Assembly: GCA_029573235.1 (NCBI GenBank)
Contig: JAKQGX010000004.1
Coordinates: 33,201 to 97,200, forward strand
Reading direction: 5' to 3'
DNA from: Bacteroidota bacterium
GTDB lineage: Bacteria > Bacteroidota > Bacteroidia > Chitinophagales > Chitinophagaceae
DNA length: 64,000 nucleotides
Part shown: piece after piece, positions 45,186-55,740 of the stretch
Position numbering within the stretch: position 1 is the first letter of the stretch
Layout of the letters: every line of letters begins with the position of its first letter
The notes under the pieces: generated by a model
The model's database searches: none
Told to the model about the DNA's origin: nothing
Seen by the model: the letters and a program-made list of their open reading frames with translations, nothing else
Translations under genes and position numbers: made by a program

Positions 45186-47162
45186 CTATTTGTAAGAACG
45201 TTGTGTAGGGTGTACGACTTCGTAATCGAGGCTTTCCTTGTGTAGTTCAAAGTTGCTTTCTCCTTTGTACTCCCAAGCGGCTACGTATAAAAATTCTTCA
45301 TCATGGCGTAGCGCTTCTCCATCTTCGGTTTGATGCTCTTCGCGGAAGTGACCACCACAGCTTTCGCTTCTATGAAGGGCATCGATGCACATAAGCTCTC
45401 CCAATTCCATAAAGTCGGCAACACGATTGGCTTTGTCCAGTTCGGGGTTGAACTCGTTGATATCGCCCGGTATTCTTACATTATTCCAAAATTCTTTTCT
45501 TAGGGCTTTTATTTCCTCAGCTGCTTCTTTTAAGCCTTGGGCATTGCGCGCCATGCCACATTTATCCCACATGATTTTGCCCAAGCGTTTGTGGAAGCTT
45601 TCAACACTTTCTGTCCCTTTGATGCTCATCAATTTTTCGATACGCTCGCGTACTGCTTTTTCGGCTTCTTCGAAAGCAGGATGGTCCGTTGGTATTGCTT
45701 TGGTACGAATATCATCAGCCAAGTTGTTACCCAAGGTATAAGGAATCACAAAGTATCCATCAGCCAAGCCTTGCATGAGGGCAGATGCACCTAAGCGGTT
45801 GGCACCATGGTCGCTAAAGTTGGCTTCACCTAAGGCATATAAACCGGGCACAGAGGTTTGCAATTCATAATCGACCCACAAACCGCCCATAGTATAGTGT
45901 ACAGCTGGGTATATGCGCATGGGCACTTCGTATGGGTTCTCGCCGGTAATCTTTGCATACATGTCAAAGAGGTTACCATATTTTTCTTTTACGACTTCCT
46001 TACCCATAGCAATTATTTGTTCGCGGGAAGGGTTAGACATTTGCTGTTTGTTGGCTTCTACTTTGCCATAGCGTTCAATAGCAGAAGCAAAGTCTAAGAA
46101 TACGGCTTGCTTGGAAGAGCCTACCCCATAACCGGCATCACAACGTTCTTTGGCTGCGCGGCTGGCTACATCGCGTGGTACGAGGTTACCAAATGCTGGG
46201 TATCTTCTTTCTAAGTAATAATCTCTTTCTTCTTCTGGAATGTCGGTGGCCTTGCGGGTATCGTTTTGTTTTTTAGGCACCCAGATGCGACCGTCATTAC
46301 GTAAGCTCTCAGACATAAGGGTCAGTTTCGACTGGTGGTCGCCGCTTACGGGGATACAAGTGGGGTGAATCTGCGTATAGCAAGGGTTTCCGAAGAAGGC
46401 TCCTTTTTTATGAGCTTTCCAAGCGGCTGTAACATTACTGCCCATTGCATTGGTAGAAAGATAGAATACGTTGCCATAACCACCACTGCACAACAATACT
46501 GCATGTCCGAAGTGGCGCTCCAATTCACCGGTTACAAGGTTGCGAACAATAACTCCGCGACATTTGCCATCAATAATTACTACATCGAGCATTTCATGAC
46601 GAGAGTATTGCTTTACATTTCCTAAAGCTACTTGACGCTCTAATGCTTGATAGGCACCAATCAGCAATTGTTGTCCGGTTTGTCCGGCAGCATAGAAAGT
46701 ACGTTGCACTTGTGTACCACCAAAAGAGCGGTTGCTAAGCAAGCCGCCATATTCACGAGCAAAAGGAACGCCTTGAGCTACGCATTGGTCAATAATATTG
46801 GCACTCACTTCTGCCAAACGATATACATTGGCTTCGCGAGCGCGATAGTCGCCACCTTTTACGGTATCGTAAAATAAACGGTAGGTACTATCACCATCAT
46901 TTTGATAATTTTTTGCTGCATTGATACCGCCTTGTGCCGCGATAGAGTGCGCACGGCGAGGGCTGTCTTGAAAGCAAAATGTTTTCACCTTGTAGCCTAA
47001 CTCACCTAATGAAGCAGCAGCAGAGGCACCTGCCAAACCGGTACCAATGACGATCACTTCCAACTGGCGTTTATTAGCAGGGTTTACCAACTTACAAGTT
47101 GATTTATATGTGGTCCATTTTTTAGACAACTCTCCTTGTGGTATTTTGGAATTTATTGGCAT
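45186..47162 (-). CDS. sdhA: Succinate dehydrogenase / fumarate reductase flavoprotein subunit
   Basis: 658 residues, the large form found with type-B complexes. The FAD-binding [14 protein letters not shown] motif is near residue 36; the [15 protein letters not shown] segment carries the covalent-flavin His. The active site shows HPTCIP and the DRASR-like region around VPRDVASRA. Substrate oxidation of succinate to fumarate faces the cytoplasm. Middle gene of sdhCAB; the gap to sdhC is about 90 nt. Confidence 0.96.
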   Translation of the reverse strand: MPINSKIPQGELSKKWTTYKSTCKLVNPANKRQLEVIVIGTGLAGASAAASLGELGYKVKTFCFQDSPRRAHSIAAQGGINAAKNYQNDGDSTYRLFYDTVKGGDYRAREANVYRLAEVSANIIDQCVAQGVPFAREYGGLLSNRSFGGTQVQRTFYAAGQTGQQLLIGAYQALERQVALGNVKQYSRHEMLDVVIIDGKCRGVIVRNLVTGELERHFGHAVLLCSGGYGNVFYLSTNAMGSNVTAAWKAHKKGAFFGNPCYTQIHPTCIPVSGDHQSKLTLMSESLRNDGRIWVPKKQNDTRKATDIPEEERDYYLERRYPAFGNLVPRDVASRAAKERCDAGYGVGSSKQAVFLDFASAIERYGKVEANKQQMSNPSREQIIAMGKEVVKEKYGNLFDMYAKITGENPYEVPMRIYPAVHYTMGGLWVDYELQTSVPGLYALGEANFSDHGANRLGASALMQGLADGYFVIPYTLGNNLADDIRTKAIPTDHPAFEEAEKAVRERIEKLMSIKGTESVESFHKRLGKIMWDKCGMARNAQGLKEAAEEIKALRKEFWNNVRIPGDINEFNPELDKANRVADFMELGELMCIDALHRSESCGGHFREEHQTEDGEALRHDEEFLYVAAWEYKGESNFELHKESLDYEVVHPTQRSYK

Positions 47163-47254
47163 TATTCTGTATTTATTCGTGATTTCTGTTTGTTAACTGA
47201 TAATTCTGATAGGGTAATTTTGAATAATTTTTCGTGAAAGGTTTCCCTGCTCGA

Positions 47255-47923
47255 TTAGGGCAGCCATCCCATATAAAAAGCAATGGGCATTAGCGCAAAT
47301 AGCAAGGGTACTAATATCGAAAATGCATAACCGGCATTACGAAGTATAGCTTTATACTTTGGTGTACCCCATCCGAGTGTTTGGAAAGCGCTATAGAAAC
47401 CATGTGCCAAGTGGAAGGCAAGAGAACCACAACCCAACAAATACAAAATAACAACCCATACTTGTTGAAAAGTTTCTTGCATCATTGTATAAAGGTTTAG
47501 CTCTTCACCGGTAGCAAATTGTGACGCACGGTTGGGAATCCAGAATTGTGATGCGTGCACCACTAAAAATAACAATACAATCGTACCCAATAAACCCATT
47601 GAGCGGCTGTACCATTTGCTGGTTTCACTGGTTTTGTGAACAGCATAGCGGGTGCTGCGTTTTTTTCTATTGGCAGCCGTAAGCATGATACCTTGTATGA
47701 TATGCAGCAGCAAGCCTACTACTAACCCAATTTCGGTAATGCGAATAATAGGATTGGAGCCCATGAAATGAGCAGCTTCATTGAATTTTTCACCACCATC
47801 AAACCAAAAGATTTGTGCATTGACATATACGTGAACAATCAAAAATGCGATTAAGAAAAGTCCGGTAAAACTCATGACTAATTTTTTACCGATGGATGAC
47901 GTGAAGTGCTTCTTCCAAGACAT
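47255..47923 (-). CDS. sdhC: Succinate dehydrogenase cytochrome b subunit, fused type-B form
   Basis: 222 residues with five membrane helices in one chain, the type-B arrangement (one subunit, two hemes) that replaces separate SdhC and SdhD. Several His residues in helices (for example LIVHVYVN, LLLHIIQG, VVHASQF, FHLAHGF) are the likely heme ligands. It anchors SdhAB and reduces menaquinone. First gene of the operon; a good promoter lies just upstream. Confidence 0.93.
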   Translation of the reverse strand: MSWKKHFTSSIGKKLVMSFTGLFLIAFLIVHVYVNAQIFWFDGGEKFNEAAHFMGSNPIIRITEIGLVVGLLLHIIQGIMLTAANRKKRSTRYAVHKTSETSKWYSRSMGLLGTIVLLFLVVHASQFWIPNRASQFATGEELNLYTMMQETFQQVWVVILYLLGCGSLAFHLAHGFYSAFQTLGWGTPKYKAILRNAGYAFSILVPLLFALMPIAFYMGWLP

Positions 47924-47966
47924 TGCGGAAAGGTTTGTTGAAAAGTAATTGAATATTAAAACGGGA

Positions 47967-47997
47967 CAAAGATACTATTCTACAAAGGGAAGGTCAA
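47967..47997 (-). promoter_or_regulatory. Promoter of sdhCAB
   Basis: The minus strand shows TTG (47997-47995), 20 nt, then TATCTTTG (47974-47967), matching both elements of the Bacteroidota consensus. The leader before sdhC is about 40 nt. Confidence 0.65.
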
Positions 47998-48165
47998 TAG
48001 TCAATTTTATTTTTTTCAACATCCTGTTAATTGAATTAAGCAAATGACTATAATAACACTGAGTCTTCAAAAAAAATTTGAAGGAATATTTCAAACTATA
48101 AAATGGAATGCCCAAAAACATTGAAAGGGCAATATGCCTGGGATATATTGACATAAAAAGCGTCT

Positions 48166-48209
48166 AAAAAAAAAACATCTCTTACCGCAATGAAGTGTAA
48201 GAGATGTTT
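48166..48209 (-). terminator. Terminator of sucA
   Basis: A perfect 13-bp stem (48173-48185 with 48197-48209), followed on the minus strand by a run of ten T. It lies 23 nt after the sucA stop. Confidence 0.9.
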
Positions 48210-48231
48210 CATAAAGTGTGTTATGGAATTA

Positions 48232-50973
48232 CTATAATTCAAACGCTTTGGCAAGTACCGCTGCTTGTTCGGCTGCATGTTTCTTGCTGTATCCGGTTGC
48301 CGTAGCTGCACTGGATGGTCGGCTTACAAAACTCATAGGGAAATCTTCCGGAAAGTGAGTCATCAAAAATGATAAAGCTCCATAATTACGAGGCTCTTCT
48401 TGCACCCACATCCAAGTAGCATTCTTGTATTTGGCTTTTAGTGCTTGTAATTGCTGTGTGGGTAAAGGATAAATTTGTTCTAAGCGCACAATGGCAATGT
48501 CATTGCGTTTTTCGGCTTGTTGTTTATCGAGTAATTCAAAATATACCTTTCCGGTACAAAGCACTACTCGTTTCACTTTGGATGCAGTTTTAATATTATA
48601 ATCATCCATTACTTCGCGGAAGCCACCTTTGGTAAATTCTTCAACAGATGAATAAGCTTTGGCTAAACGCAGATTGGCTTTGGGGGAGAAATTAATTAAA
48701 GGTTTGCGGAACTCCCAAGCCAATTGACGACGGAAAGCATGGAAAAAGTTGGCTGCTGTAGTAATGTTGGTTACGATGATGTTGTTTTCAGCGGCTAATT
48801 GTAAAAAACGGTTCATGCGTGCCGAAGAGTGTTCCGGACCTTGTCCTTCGTAGCCATGCGGAAGTAACATCACCAAGCCACTCATCTTGTTCCACTTTGT
48901 TTCTGCAGAGGTAATGTATTGATCGATGACCGTCTGTGCACCATTGGCAAAATCACCGAACTGTGCTTCCCAAATAGTAAGCATATCTGGGTTGGCAATA
49001 GAATAACCATATTCAAAGCCCAATACTGCAAACTCGCTTAAAAGGGAGTTGTAAATCTGCATGGTTGTATTATCTGAAATAGTGCTGAGTCGGTTGTATT
49101 GAGTATTGGTATTTTCATCATGCAGTACGGCATGGCGGTGTGAGAATGTCCCTCTTTGCACATCTTGCCCGCTCATGCGAACACTTTTACCATCAGCCAA
49201 GATGCTGGCATAAGCGAGCAATTCACCCGTAGCCCAATCAATCTCTTGTTTTTCATTATACAGTTTTACTTTTTCATCAAGCAATTTTTGAATTTTCCGT
49301 AGTGGCTGAAACCCTTCAGGAATCTGCATGAGTTTATGAAACAAAGTTTCGATAGTGGCTTTATCTACGCCCGTTTCAGGCGATTGATGGAAGTCCTCTG
49401 GAGTGGCACGTCTTAGTTTCTGCCATGCTTTTTCTACCGGTTGTAGTTGATAAGGGATTGGGTTTTGTTTTACTTCATCTAAACGTTGTTGCAAATCGTC
49501 CCAATAGTTTTTCTCCATTTCTTTGGCAAGATCACGAGCATCACTTTCACCATTTTCTAATAAATATTGGGTATATACTTCTCTGGGGTTGAGGTGGCTT
49601 TTAATAAGCTCATACATTTGGGGTTGTGTGAAGCTAGGGTCATCGCCTTCGTTATGCCCATGCTTGCGATAGCAAACCATATCCACAAAAATATCTTGGT
49701 TGTATGCTTGTCGATACGCCACTGCCAGTTCGCAGGCTTTCACTACTGCCTCGGGGTCATCACCATTTACGTGTAATACCGGAGCATGCAACATAGATGC
49801 AACGCTGGTGCAATAATCAGCAGAACGAGCATCATCAAAATCGGTTGTAAATCCAATTTGATTGTTGATGATAAAGTGAATAGTGCCCCCTACAGAGTAT
49901 CCTTTCAACTTGCTCATTTGCAATAGTTCGTACACAACACCTTGCCCTGCTACAGCAGCATCTCCATGAATGAGTATAGGTAATACCTGGTCGTAATTTT
50001 GACTGTAAAGTGTGTCGGCCTTGGCTCTTGAAAAACCAGTAACAACCGGATCTACCACTTCCAAATGTGAAGGATTAGGTACTAATTGTACATTCACACT
50101 CAATCCATCTACGGTTTGCATATTAGCACTGAAGCCTAAATGGTATTTCACATCACCACTTCCCATTGTGGTATCAGCGGGCATATTTCCTTCGAACTCA
50201 GAAAAAATCTGTTCATAGGTTTTGCCCAACGTATTCGCAAGCACATTAAGCCTTCCTCGATGCGCCATACCTATCACAACTTCTTTTACGCCTCCTTTTG
50301 CAGCATGATTTATCAATGTATCCAAAGCCGCTATAGTGGTTTCACCACCCTCTAAACTAAAGCGTTTTTGTCCGATGAATTTGGTATGTAGAAACTTTTC
50401 GAAAATAACGCCGGCATTTAATTTTTCTAGGATGCGCTTTCTTTCTTGGATGGAAAGTTTCTTTTCCATCATTTTTTCAAACGCTTGCTCTACCCAAATA
50501 CATTTTTCGTTGTTGTTGATATACGTGTATTGTATACCGACTTTACCGGAATATAATTTTTTTAATTTTTGAACGATATCTGCAAGCGTTGCTTTGCCCA
50601 TACCTAAAAATTCACCCGCAACAAACTCTGTGTTCAGGTCGGCATCGCTCAATCCTACATCTACCAATTCCAATCTGGCTTTACGATCTTTTCTTTTGCG
50701 AATAGGATTGGTATCGGCAATAAGATGTCCGCGTTTACGGTAATTTTTTATCAACTGAAAAACGGCAAATTCTTTTTGGAGTTGACCATCGGAGATAAGG
50801 GCATTGTCCGAAGCATTACCTTTCTTGTTGACCGATTGAGAAACAGCGAAATCAAATCCTTCAAAAAACTTCTTCCATTCAGGGTCAACTAGGGTGTAGT
50901 CTTTTAAATAATCTTGGTACAGTGATTCTACATAAGAGGGATGTGAGTGCATCACGTAAGAAAAGTCTTTCAT
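48232..50973 (-). CDS. sucA: 2-oxoglutarate dehydrogenase E1 component
   Basis: 913 residues. An N-terminal E2-binding region is followed by the thiamine diphosphate domain (GMAHRGRLNVLAN, then GDAAVAGQGVVYE, with the metal-binding GxxGH-like segment in CYRKHGHNEGDDPSF), and a transketolase-like C-terminal half with LPHGYEGQGPEHSSAR. It decarboxylates 2-oxoglutarate and passes the succinyl group to SucB. No sucB is adjacent. The gene has its own promoter and a strong terminator, so it is probably a single unit. Confidence 0.97.
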   Translation of the reverse strand: MKDFSYVMHSHPSYVESLYQDYLKDYTLVDPEWKKFFEGFDFAVSQSVNKKGNASDNALISDGQLQKEFAVFQLIKNYRKRGHLIADTNPIRKRKDRKARLELVDVGLSDADLNTEFVAGEFLGMGKATLADIVQKLKKLYSGKVGIQYTYINNNEKCIWVEQAFEKMMEKKLSIQERKRILEKLNAGVIFEKFLHTKFIGQKRFSLEGGETTIAALDTLINHAAKGGVKEVVIGMAHRGRLNVLANTLGKTYEQIFSEFEGNMPADTTMGSGDVKYHLGFSANMQTVDGLSVNVQLVPNPSHLEVVDPVVTGFSRAKADTLYSQNYDQVLPILIHGDAAVAGQGVVYELLQMSKLKGYSVGGTIHFIINNQIGFTTDFDDARSADYCTSVASMLHAPVLHVNGDDPEAVVKACELAVAYRQAYNQDIFVDMVCYRKHGHNEGDDPSFTQPQMYELIKSHLNPREVYTQYLLENGESDARDLAKEMEKNYWDDLQQRLDEVKQNPIPYQLQPVEKAWQKLRRATPEDFHQSPETGVDKATIETLFHKLMQIPEGFQPLRKIQKLLDEKVKLYNEKQEIDWATGELLAYASILADGKSVRMSGQDVQRGTFSHRHAVLHDENTNTQYNRLSTISDNTTMQIYNSLLSEFAVLGFEYGYSIANPDMLTIWEAQFGDFANGAQTVIDQYITSAETKWNKMSGLVMLLPHGYEGQGPEHSSARMNRFLQLAAENNIIVTNITTAANFFHAFRRQLAWEFRKPLINFSPKANLRLAKAYSSVEEFTKGGFREVMDDYNIKTASKVKRVVLCTGKVYFELLDKQQAEKRNDIAIVRLEQIYPLPTQQLQALKAKYKNATWMWVQEEPRNYGALSFLMTHFPEDFPMSFVSRPSSAATATGYSKKHAAEQAAVLAKAFEL

Positions 50974-51014
50974 TTTTACAACTGTATAAGCTTAACGTAT
51001 GGGCTAAAACGCGC

Positions 51015-51022
51015 CAAAGTTA
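51015..51022 (-). promoter_or_regulatory. -7 box of sucA
   Basis: The minus strand reads TAACTTTG about 40 nt before the sucA start, in the 312-nt gap between sucA and the divergent DUF4271 gene. The rest of the gap is AT-rich and, apart from the TACTTTCG box at 51265-51272 for the divergent gene, shows nothing else. Confidence 0.5.
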
Positions 51023-51285
51023 AGGTAAAAAAGGACTTGGATGTAGTTTGTAACACTGATTTTACAAATCAATTTTAAGACAACTGTCAACCAGTATTCT
51101 TCAACATAATGATACCTGTATTGCCTGTAAAAAACAGATTCGCTTTCACCACTATATTAACTACTAATAACCGTTAACAACTCCCCAAAATATCAAATGA
51201 ATATTGCTTGTCTTTCGAATAGAAAAATATGCGTAACGAATCGTTTAATAAAATCTAAAAATGGTACTTTCGCTTCGCAATAATA

Positions 51286-52176
51286 ATGAGGTCAAAAGCG
51301 ATATATGCATTTCTGTTGGTGTGTCTGTGGGGTGTTCTTGCAACACCTTTTTCTGTGACTGCACAAACTGTATTGACTCATTATGACTCCCTTTCTTTCC
51401 CACTAAATGAGGTACAACAGCACACTACAGTACAACAACAGATGGATAGTTTGTTGCAGCAAAGTTGGTATCTAAAAAGTCAAGTTTTCATAAAAGGACA
51501 AGAAGTACCGCATCTCTTTTTGAACCGCACTTGGGATTTTTATTTCTTAATAGGATTAGTGTTATTTCTAGGATGTATTCGTTACTTCGATTCGGAGTAT
51601 TTTTATGAATTAGGGCAGGTTGCTATAGCCAGTAGCACGGGGAATAAATACCAACAGGAAAAAATCGATCGATCGAGTGTTTCAAACCTCATCATGAATA
51701 TTTTCTTTACGCTATCACTAGCGGCATATCTTTTTTTTGTATTGAAAAACTATGTACCGAGTTTGAATCAACAAAGTAAGTCTTTGCTACTATTCATATT
51801 CTTGGTGGGTGGCGTTACCATTACTTACCTCATAAAGTATGTAGTTATTAAATTAAGTGGATGGTTGCTCAATGTGCAAGAAGTTACCGACCATTATTTG
51901 TTCAATGTATTTCTTGTAAATAAAGTAATGGCAGTACTGTTATTGCCCTTCACCATACTGATTGCATTCCTTCTCCCTTCTTGGTCATTCCCAATTTGGC
52001 TGCTATCCCTTGGCGCGATTTTCATGAGTTTCATCCTGAGGTATGTGCGCTCCTGGAAAGTGCTTCGAGCAAGTTTTGATTTAAGTAAATTTCATTTTTT
52101 TACTTACCTTTGCGCCTCAGAAATATTGCCATTGGCAGTATTAGGAAAACTAATTCTTTCAAAACTAGCACTTTAA
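51286..52176 (+). CDS. DUF4271 membrane protein
   Basis: 296 residues. A signal-like N-terminus and an extracytoplasmic stretch (to about 80) are followed by six or so membrane helices. The pattern (LNRTWDFYFLIGLVLFL, then FDSEYFYELGQVA) matches DUF4271, a Bacteroidota family often next to hemD, as here. Function unknown. A TACTTTCG -7 box ends 13 nt before the ATG. The gene precedes hemD by about 60 nt, probably in one transcript. Confidence 0.75.
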   Translation: MRSKAIYAFLLVCLWGVLATPFSVTAQTVLTHYDSLSFPLNEVQQHTTVQQQMDSLLQQSWYLKSQVFIKGQEVPHLFLNRTWDFYFLIGLVLFLGCIRYFDSEYFYELGQVAIASSTGNKYQQEKIDRSSVSNLIMNIFFTLSLAAYLFFVLKNYVPSLNQQSKSLLLFIFLVGGVTITYLIKYVVIKLSGWLLNVQEVTDHYLFNVFLVNKVMAVLLLPFTILIAFLLPSWSFPIWLLSLGAIFMSFILRYVRSWKVLRASFDLSKFHFFTYLCASEILPLAVLGKLILSKLAL

Positions 52177-52236
52177 TAATGTTTTGGGGAGGATAAAGAT
52201 TCCTAAAAAAGTTTAACTACTGTTTTAGAAAATCTA

Positions 52237-53088
52237 ATGACTAAGGTAGCCACTACTGCAAAGAAAACAACGGTAAAAAAAATTACAGCAGCTAAAAAAA
52301 CGACTGTAGCTAAAAAGGTATCGGACAAAAAAGAAAAACTTTTTAGTAAGGTACTTATTACGCAACCAAGACCCGACAACGATAAATCTCCCTATTTTGA
52401 ACTTGCTAAAAAGTACAACTTGGAGTTTGATTTTCATCCCTTCATTCGCATTGAAGGCGTTTCCGGTAAAGACTTTCGCAAACAGAAAATAGACATTACG
52501 GAATATACAGCTATTGTATTTAATAGTCGTAGTGCTGTTGATCATTTCTTCCGTATTTGCGAAGAATTGAAGATAAAAATATCGCAAGATATGAAGTACT
52601 TCTGCATCACGGAGGCAGTAGCATTGTATCTTCAGAAGTTTATTCTATATCGCAAGCGCAAAGTGTTCTTTTCTGCAGATGGTTCTGTTGATGGGTTGAA
52701 AGAGGTACTGAATAAGCATAAAAACAACGAACGTTTTATTGTTCAGGCTTCTGATATGATGAACAAGAACGAAATCAAAGACTACCTCATTAAGAACGGG
52801 GCAGATTTCATTGAAGCAACCTACTATCGTACGCTTACCAATGACATTTCATCTGTCATGAAAAACGGTTATGATATGATAGTGTTCTTCAGTCCTTTTA
52901 GTATTCAAGCATTGTTTGAACACAACCCGAAATACAAACAAAACGGTACTCTTTTCGGTGCCTTTGGACCAACTACATCTAAAGCTATTGAAGAAGCCGG
53001 GCTTCGTTTGGATGTAAAAGCTCCTGCTCCGAATGCTCCATCTATGGTATCTGCATTGGAAAATTATATTAAAGAGCTAAAAAAATAA
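52237..53088 (+). CDS. hemD: Uroporphyrinogen-III synthase, with Lys/Ala/Thr-rich tail
   Basis: 283 residues. The HemD domain starts near residue 36 (KVLITQPRPDN) and shows the typical two-lobed pattern, with VFNSRSAVDHFF in the middle and FGAFGPTTSKAIEEAG near the end. It closes hydroxymethylbilane to uroporphyrinogen III in heme synthesis. Residues 1-35 are an unusual basic tail of repeated AKKT-type units, not part of the enzyme fold. A perfect-stem terminator follows the gene. HemD is weakly conserved, so the call also leans on the DUF4271 neighbour. Confidence 0.85.
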   Translation: MTKVATTAKKTTVKKITAAKKTTVAKKVSDKKEKLFSKVLITQPRPDNDKSPYFELAKKYNLEFDFHPFIRIEGVSGKDFRKQKIDITEYTAIVFNSRSAVDHFFRICEELKIKISQDMKYFCITEAVALYLQKFILYRKRKVFFSADGSVDGLKEVLNKHKNNERFIVQASDMMNKNEIKDYLIKNGADFIEATYYRTLTNDISSVMKNGYDMIVFFSPFSIQALFEHNPKYKQNGTLFGAFGPTTSKAIEEAGLRLDVKAPAPNAPSMVSALENYIKELKK

Positions 53089-53109
53089 ACCTAATCATAA
53101 CGCTCCTTC

Positions 53110-53141
53110 AAAAATGGCTGTCAGTTCTGACAGCCATTTTT
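53110..53141. terminator. Bidirectional terminator after hemD
   Basis: A perfect 15-bp inverted repeat (53110-53124 with 53127-53141) with A/T runs on both outer sides, between hemD and the convergent DUF2269-like gene. Confidence 0.9.
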
Positions 53142-53187
53142 AGTGAGTATTGTGCCACGTAGGTAGAAGATATATACGAACGTCGTT

Positions 53188-53643
53188 TCAAAAAGGTTTG
53201 AGCACCATGAGCACAATTATGGTAATGAATATTAGGTTCTCTATTCGCTCATAAAAAAAGAGTTTTCGAGCAAATACATAATATTGTTCAGGAATGGTTT
53301 CTGTGTTCATCGTATTATTAAGCAATTCCTTAATGGGCTTCGATCTGGGAGATAGTACTAAAGGACCAAATGCGAAGGCAATAAGAAAAAGGATGAGGCT
53401 TATGATATACCATTTTGCCGAAAAATAAATAGGATTCAAAACGCCCAAACCCAAACCAGATAACAATAACAAAGTACCGCCCACCATAACAAAAACATGC
53501 AAACGGTTGCGGATAAGATATGCATGTCGTAGTTCCGTGAGGGTTGTTGCTTTGGTAACGATGTAAATCATGATAAAGCCCGGACCCATACCCAGTATCG
53601 CCGATAGAATATGCAGCAGCACCAAAAATTTATACCAAAACAT
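53188..53643 (-). CDS. Small membrane protein, DUF2269-like
   Basis: 151 residues with four hydrophobic helices. The start FWYKFLVLLHILSAILGMGPGF and the middle segment YFSAKWYIISLILFLIAFAFGPLVL resemble the DUF2269 family of predicted integral membrane proteins. Function unknown. Single gene on the minus strand, convergent with hemD. Confidence 0.65.
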   Translation of the reverse strand: MFWYKFLVLLHILSAILGMGPGFIMIYIVTKATTLTELRHAYLIRNRLHVFVMVGGTLLLLSGLGLGVLNPIYFSAKWYIISLILFLIAFAFGPLVLSPRSKPIKELLNNTMNTETIPEQYYVFARKLFFYERIENLIFITIIVLMVLKPF

Positions 53644-53786
53644 AATGTGTCTATGAGAGAGATAAAGACAAAAATAATAGAATACTATATAGGCATTGTT
53701 ACAAGAACGGGAATAACTCTAGGCAATTGTAGTTAGCAATTGTACCATGTAGCCAGTATAAAAAACCGGTTGCACTTTAAATACAA

Positions 53787-53821
53787 ACAAAAAAATATCC
53801 CCGATACTACTTTGTATCGGG
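53787..53821 (-). terminator. Terminator of the rpoA-rplQ unit
   Basis: Inverted repeat CCCCGATAC (53798-53806) / GTATCGGGG (53813-53821), followed on the minus strand by ATATTTTTTTG. It lies about 50 nt after the rplQ stop. Confidence 0.85.
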
Positions 53822-53873
53822 GAACATTATCGAAGTAATTATGTGCTTCTGTGTAATAATCGGGAACAAGCAA

Positions 53874-54617
53874 TTACGCTTCTTTTCCGCCTTTTAACTC
53901 ATCTTGCCAAGCTTTGAGCTCATCCATCTTGCCTTCTGCTGCCATCTTTGATTGCTCTGCCCAAGTGCTTGGGTCAGCAGCATTAAAGGCTCCTTCAGAA
54001 GCATCCAAAATGGCTTTGATTTCATCAGCGGTTTTTTCAGCTAATGCACTAAAGCTATTGATTCCATTTTCATTCAATACAGCAGCAATTTTAGGACCTA
54101 TGCCTTCAATGATGGTTAAATCATCCGTTGCAGTAGCTGTTTCCATCAATGGAGCAGCTTCAGCTTTGGGTGCTTGTGCTTCCTTCTTAGCGCTCCCACT
54201 GCTTCTACGACTACGACGTGTTTTCTTAGCTCCTTCTTCTTTACCGGATTTATAGATTTCATTGAAATCTACAAGTTCAATCATTCCCATATCAGCAGCA
54301 TCACCAAAACGGCGAGGCAATTTGATAATACGAGTATAACCTCCGGGACGGTTTGCAACCTTATCTCCTACTACACCAAACAATTCTTTGATGGCTTCTT
54401 TATCTTGCAAATAGCTAAACACTACACGACGATTGTGCATCGTATCTTCTTTACTACGTGTAATCAATGGTTCTACATATACACGCAATGATTTTGCCTT
54501 TGTCAATGTAGTAGTGATTCTTTTGTGCTCAATTAATTGGCAAGCAAGGTTAGACATCAACGCTTTTCTGTGTGCAGAAGTGCGGCCTAAATTTTTGATT
54601 TTGTCTCCGTGACGCAT
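53874..54617 (-). CDS. rplQ: 50S ribosomal protein L17 with a helix-hairpin-helix extension
   Basis: 247 residues. The L17 core (about 1-125) is standard: [21 protein letters not shown], then [14 protein letters not shown] and a final [18 protein letters not shown] linker rich in Lys, Ala and Glu (about 130-165) leads to a second domain (about 167-247) with [22 protein letters not shown], a helix-hairpin-helix nucleic-acid-binding motif, and a charged helical end. L17 is usually 115-160 residues. It lies on the ribosome near the peptide exit tunnel; the added domain's role is unknown. It is the second gene after rpoA. Confidence 0.93.
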   Translation of the reverse strand: MRHGDKIKNLGRTSAHRKALMSNLACQLIEHKRITTTLTKAKSLRVYVEPLITRSKEDTMHNRRVVFSYLQDKEAIKELFGVVGDKVANRPGGYTRIIKLPRRFGDAADMGMIELVDFNEIYKSGKEEGAKKTRRSRRSSGSAKKEAQAPKAEAAPLMETATATDDLTIIEGIGPKIAAVLNENGINSFSALAEKTADEIKAILDASEGAFNAADPSTWAEQSKMAAEGKMDELKAWQDELKGGKEA

Positions 54618-54744
54618 GACGATTTGTTTTTTTATTGGTTAAAATTCCCTCACACCGTGTCAAAGAATTGTGAGGTACTGGTTATAAATTATAGTTTTGG
54701 GGTAGATAGAATTGTAATTGAATACTCTTCCGTCATTGTATTAG

Positions 54745-55740
54745 TTAGTCTTCAGATCTAACGATTCTGCTTACATCCATTCCGAAATGCAATCCTCTTT
54801 CAGAAAGCACTTGTTCGATTTCTGTAAGTGACTTCTGACCAAAGTTGCGGAACTTCATTAGTTCGTCTTGAGTATATTGAACCAATTCGCTGAGTGAGTT
54901 GATTTTCGCCGCTTTCAAGCAATTAAATGCACGAACGGAAAGCTCTAAATCTTCTAATGGAGTGTGTAAGGTTTTGCGTAGTTGTAACGTTTCTTCATCT
55001 ACTACATTTTCTTTCTCTTCGCGTTTGGTGTCTAAGCTTATGTTTTCATCCGTGATGATCATCAAGTGTTGAATCAAGATGCGAGAAGCTTCTTTTACGG
55101 CTTCTTCCGGATGAATGGTTCCGTCGGTAACCACTTCCATGATTAATTTTTCGAAGTCGGTACGTTGTTCCACACGGGTATTTTCAATGGTATATTTTAC
55201 ATTCTTGATTGGTGTGTATATCGAGTCAATAGCGATAACTCCCAAGGCGCCTCCATCCTTCGGACGGTTTTCCTCAGCAGGAACATAACCGCGCCCTTTG
55301 CCAATATGTAATTCAATATTAAACGTAGTGTTGGACTCCATGTGGCAGATTTCCAACTCCGGATTCATGATTTCAAAGTTGTTGGTATATTCACCAATCA
55401 TACCAGCATTAAAGGTTTCTCCTTTAATAGACAACTCGATTTTTTCATGATTTACATCGCTGTTGATTACTTTTTTGAAACGTACTTGTTTCAAGTTTAA
55501 AATAATCTCGGTAACGTCTTCTAACACGCCCTTAATAGTAGCAAACTCATGGTCGGCGCCGGCTATTTTAATAGAAGTAATTGCGTAACCCTCTAATGAA
55601 GAAAGTAAGACCCGACGTAAAGCGTTACCAATTGTAACAGCATATCCAGGCTCTAACGGTCTGAACTCGAATTGGGCTTCGAAATCAGTTACTTTTTGTA
55701 AAGCGATTTTGTCCGGTTTTTGAAAATTTAATATTGCCAT
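54745..55740 (-). CDS. rpoA: RNA polymerase alpha subunit
   Basis: 331 residues. The N-terminal dimerisation domain (about 1-235) includes PLEPGYAVTIGNALRRVLLSS; a linker leads to the C-terminal domain (about 255-320) with LELSVRAFNCLKAAKINSLSELV and FGQKSLTEIEQVL, which binds UP elements and regulators. It is upstream of rplQ, the conserved order. The usual rpsD and other ribosomal genes are not directly upstream; a -7 box at 55904-55911 suggests a separate promoter. Confidence 0.97.
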   Translation of the reverse strand: MAILNFQKPDKIALQKVTDFEAQFEFRPLEPGYAVTIGNALRRVLLSSLEGYAITSIKIAGADHEFATIKGVLEDVTEIILNLKQVRFKKVINSDVNHEKIELSIKGETFNAGMIGEYTNNFEIMNPELEICHMESNTTFNIELHIGKGRGYVPAEENRPKDGGALGVIAIDSIYTPIKNVKYTIENTRVEQRTDFEKLIMEVVTDGTIHPEEAVKEASRILIQHLMIITDENISLDTKREEKENVVDEETLQLRKTLHTPLEDLELSVRAFNCLKAAKINSLSELVQYTQDELMKFRNFGQKSLTEIEQVLSERGLHFGMDVSRIVRSED

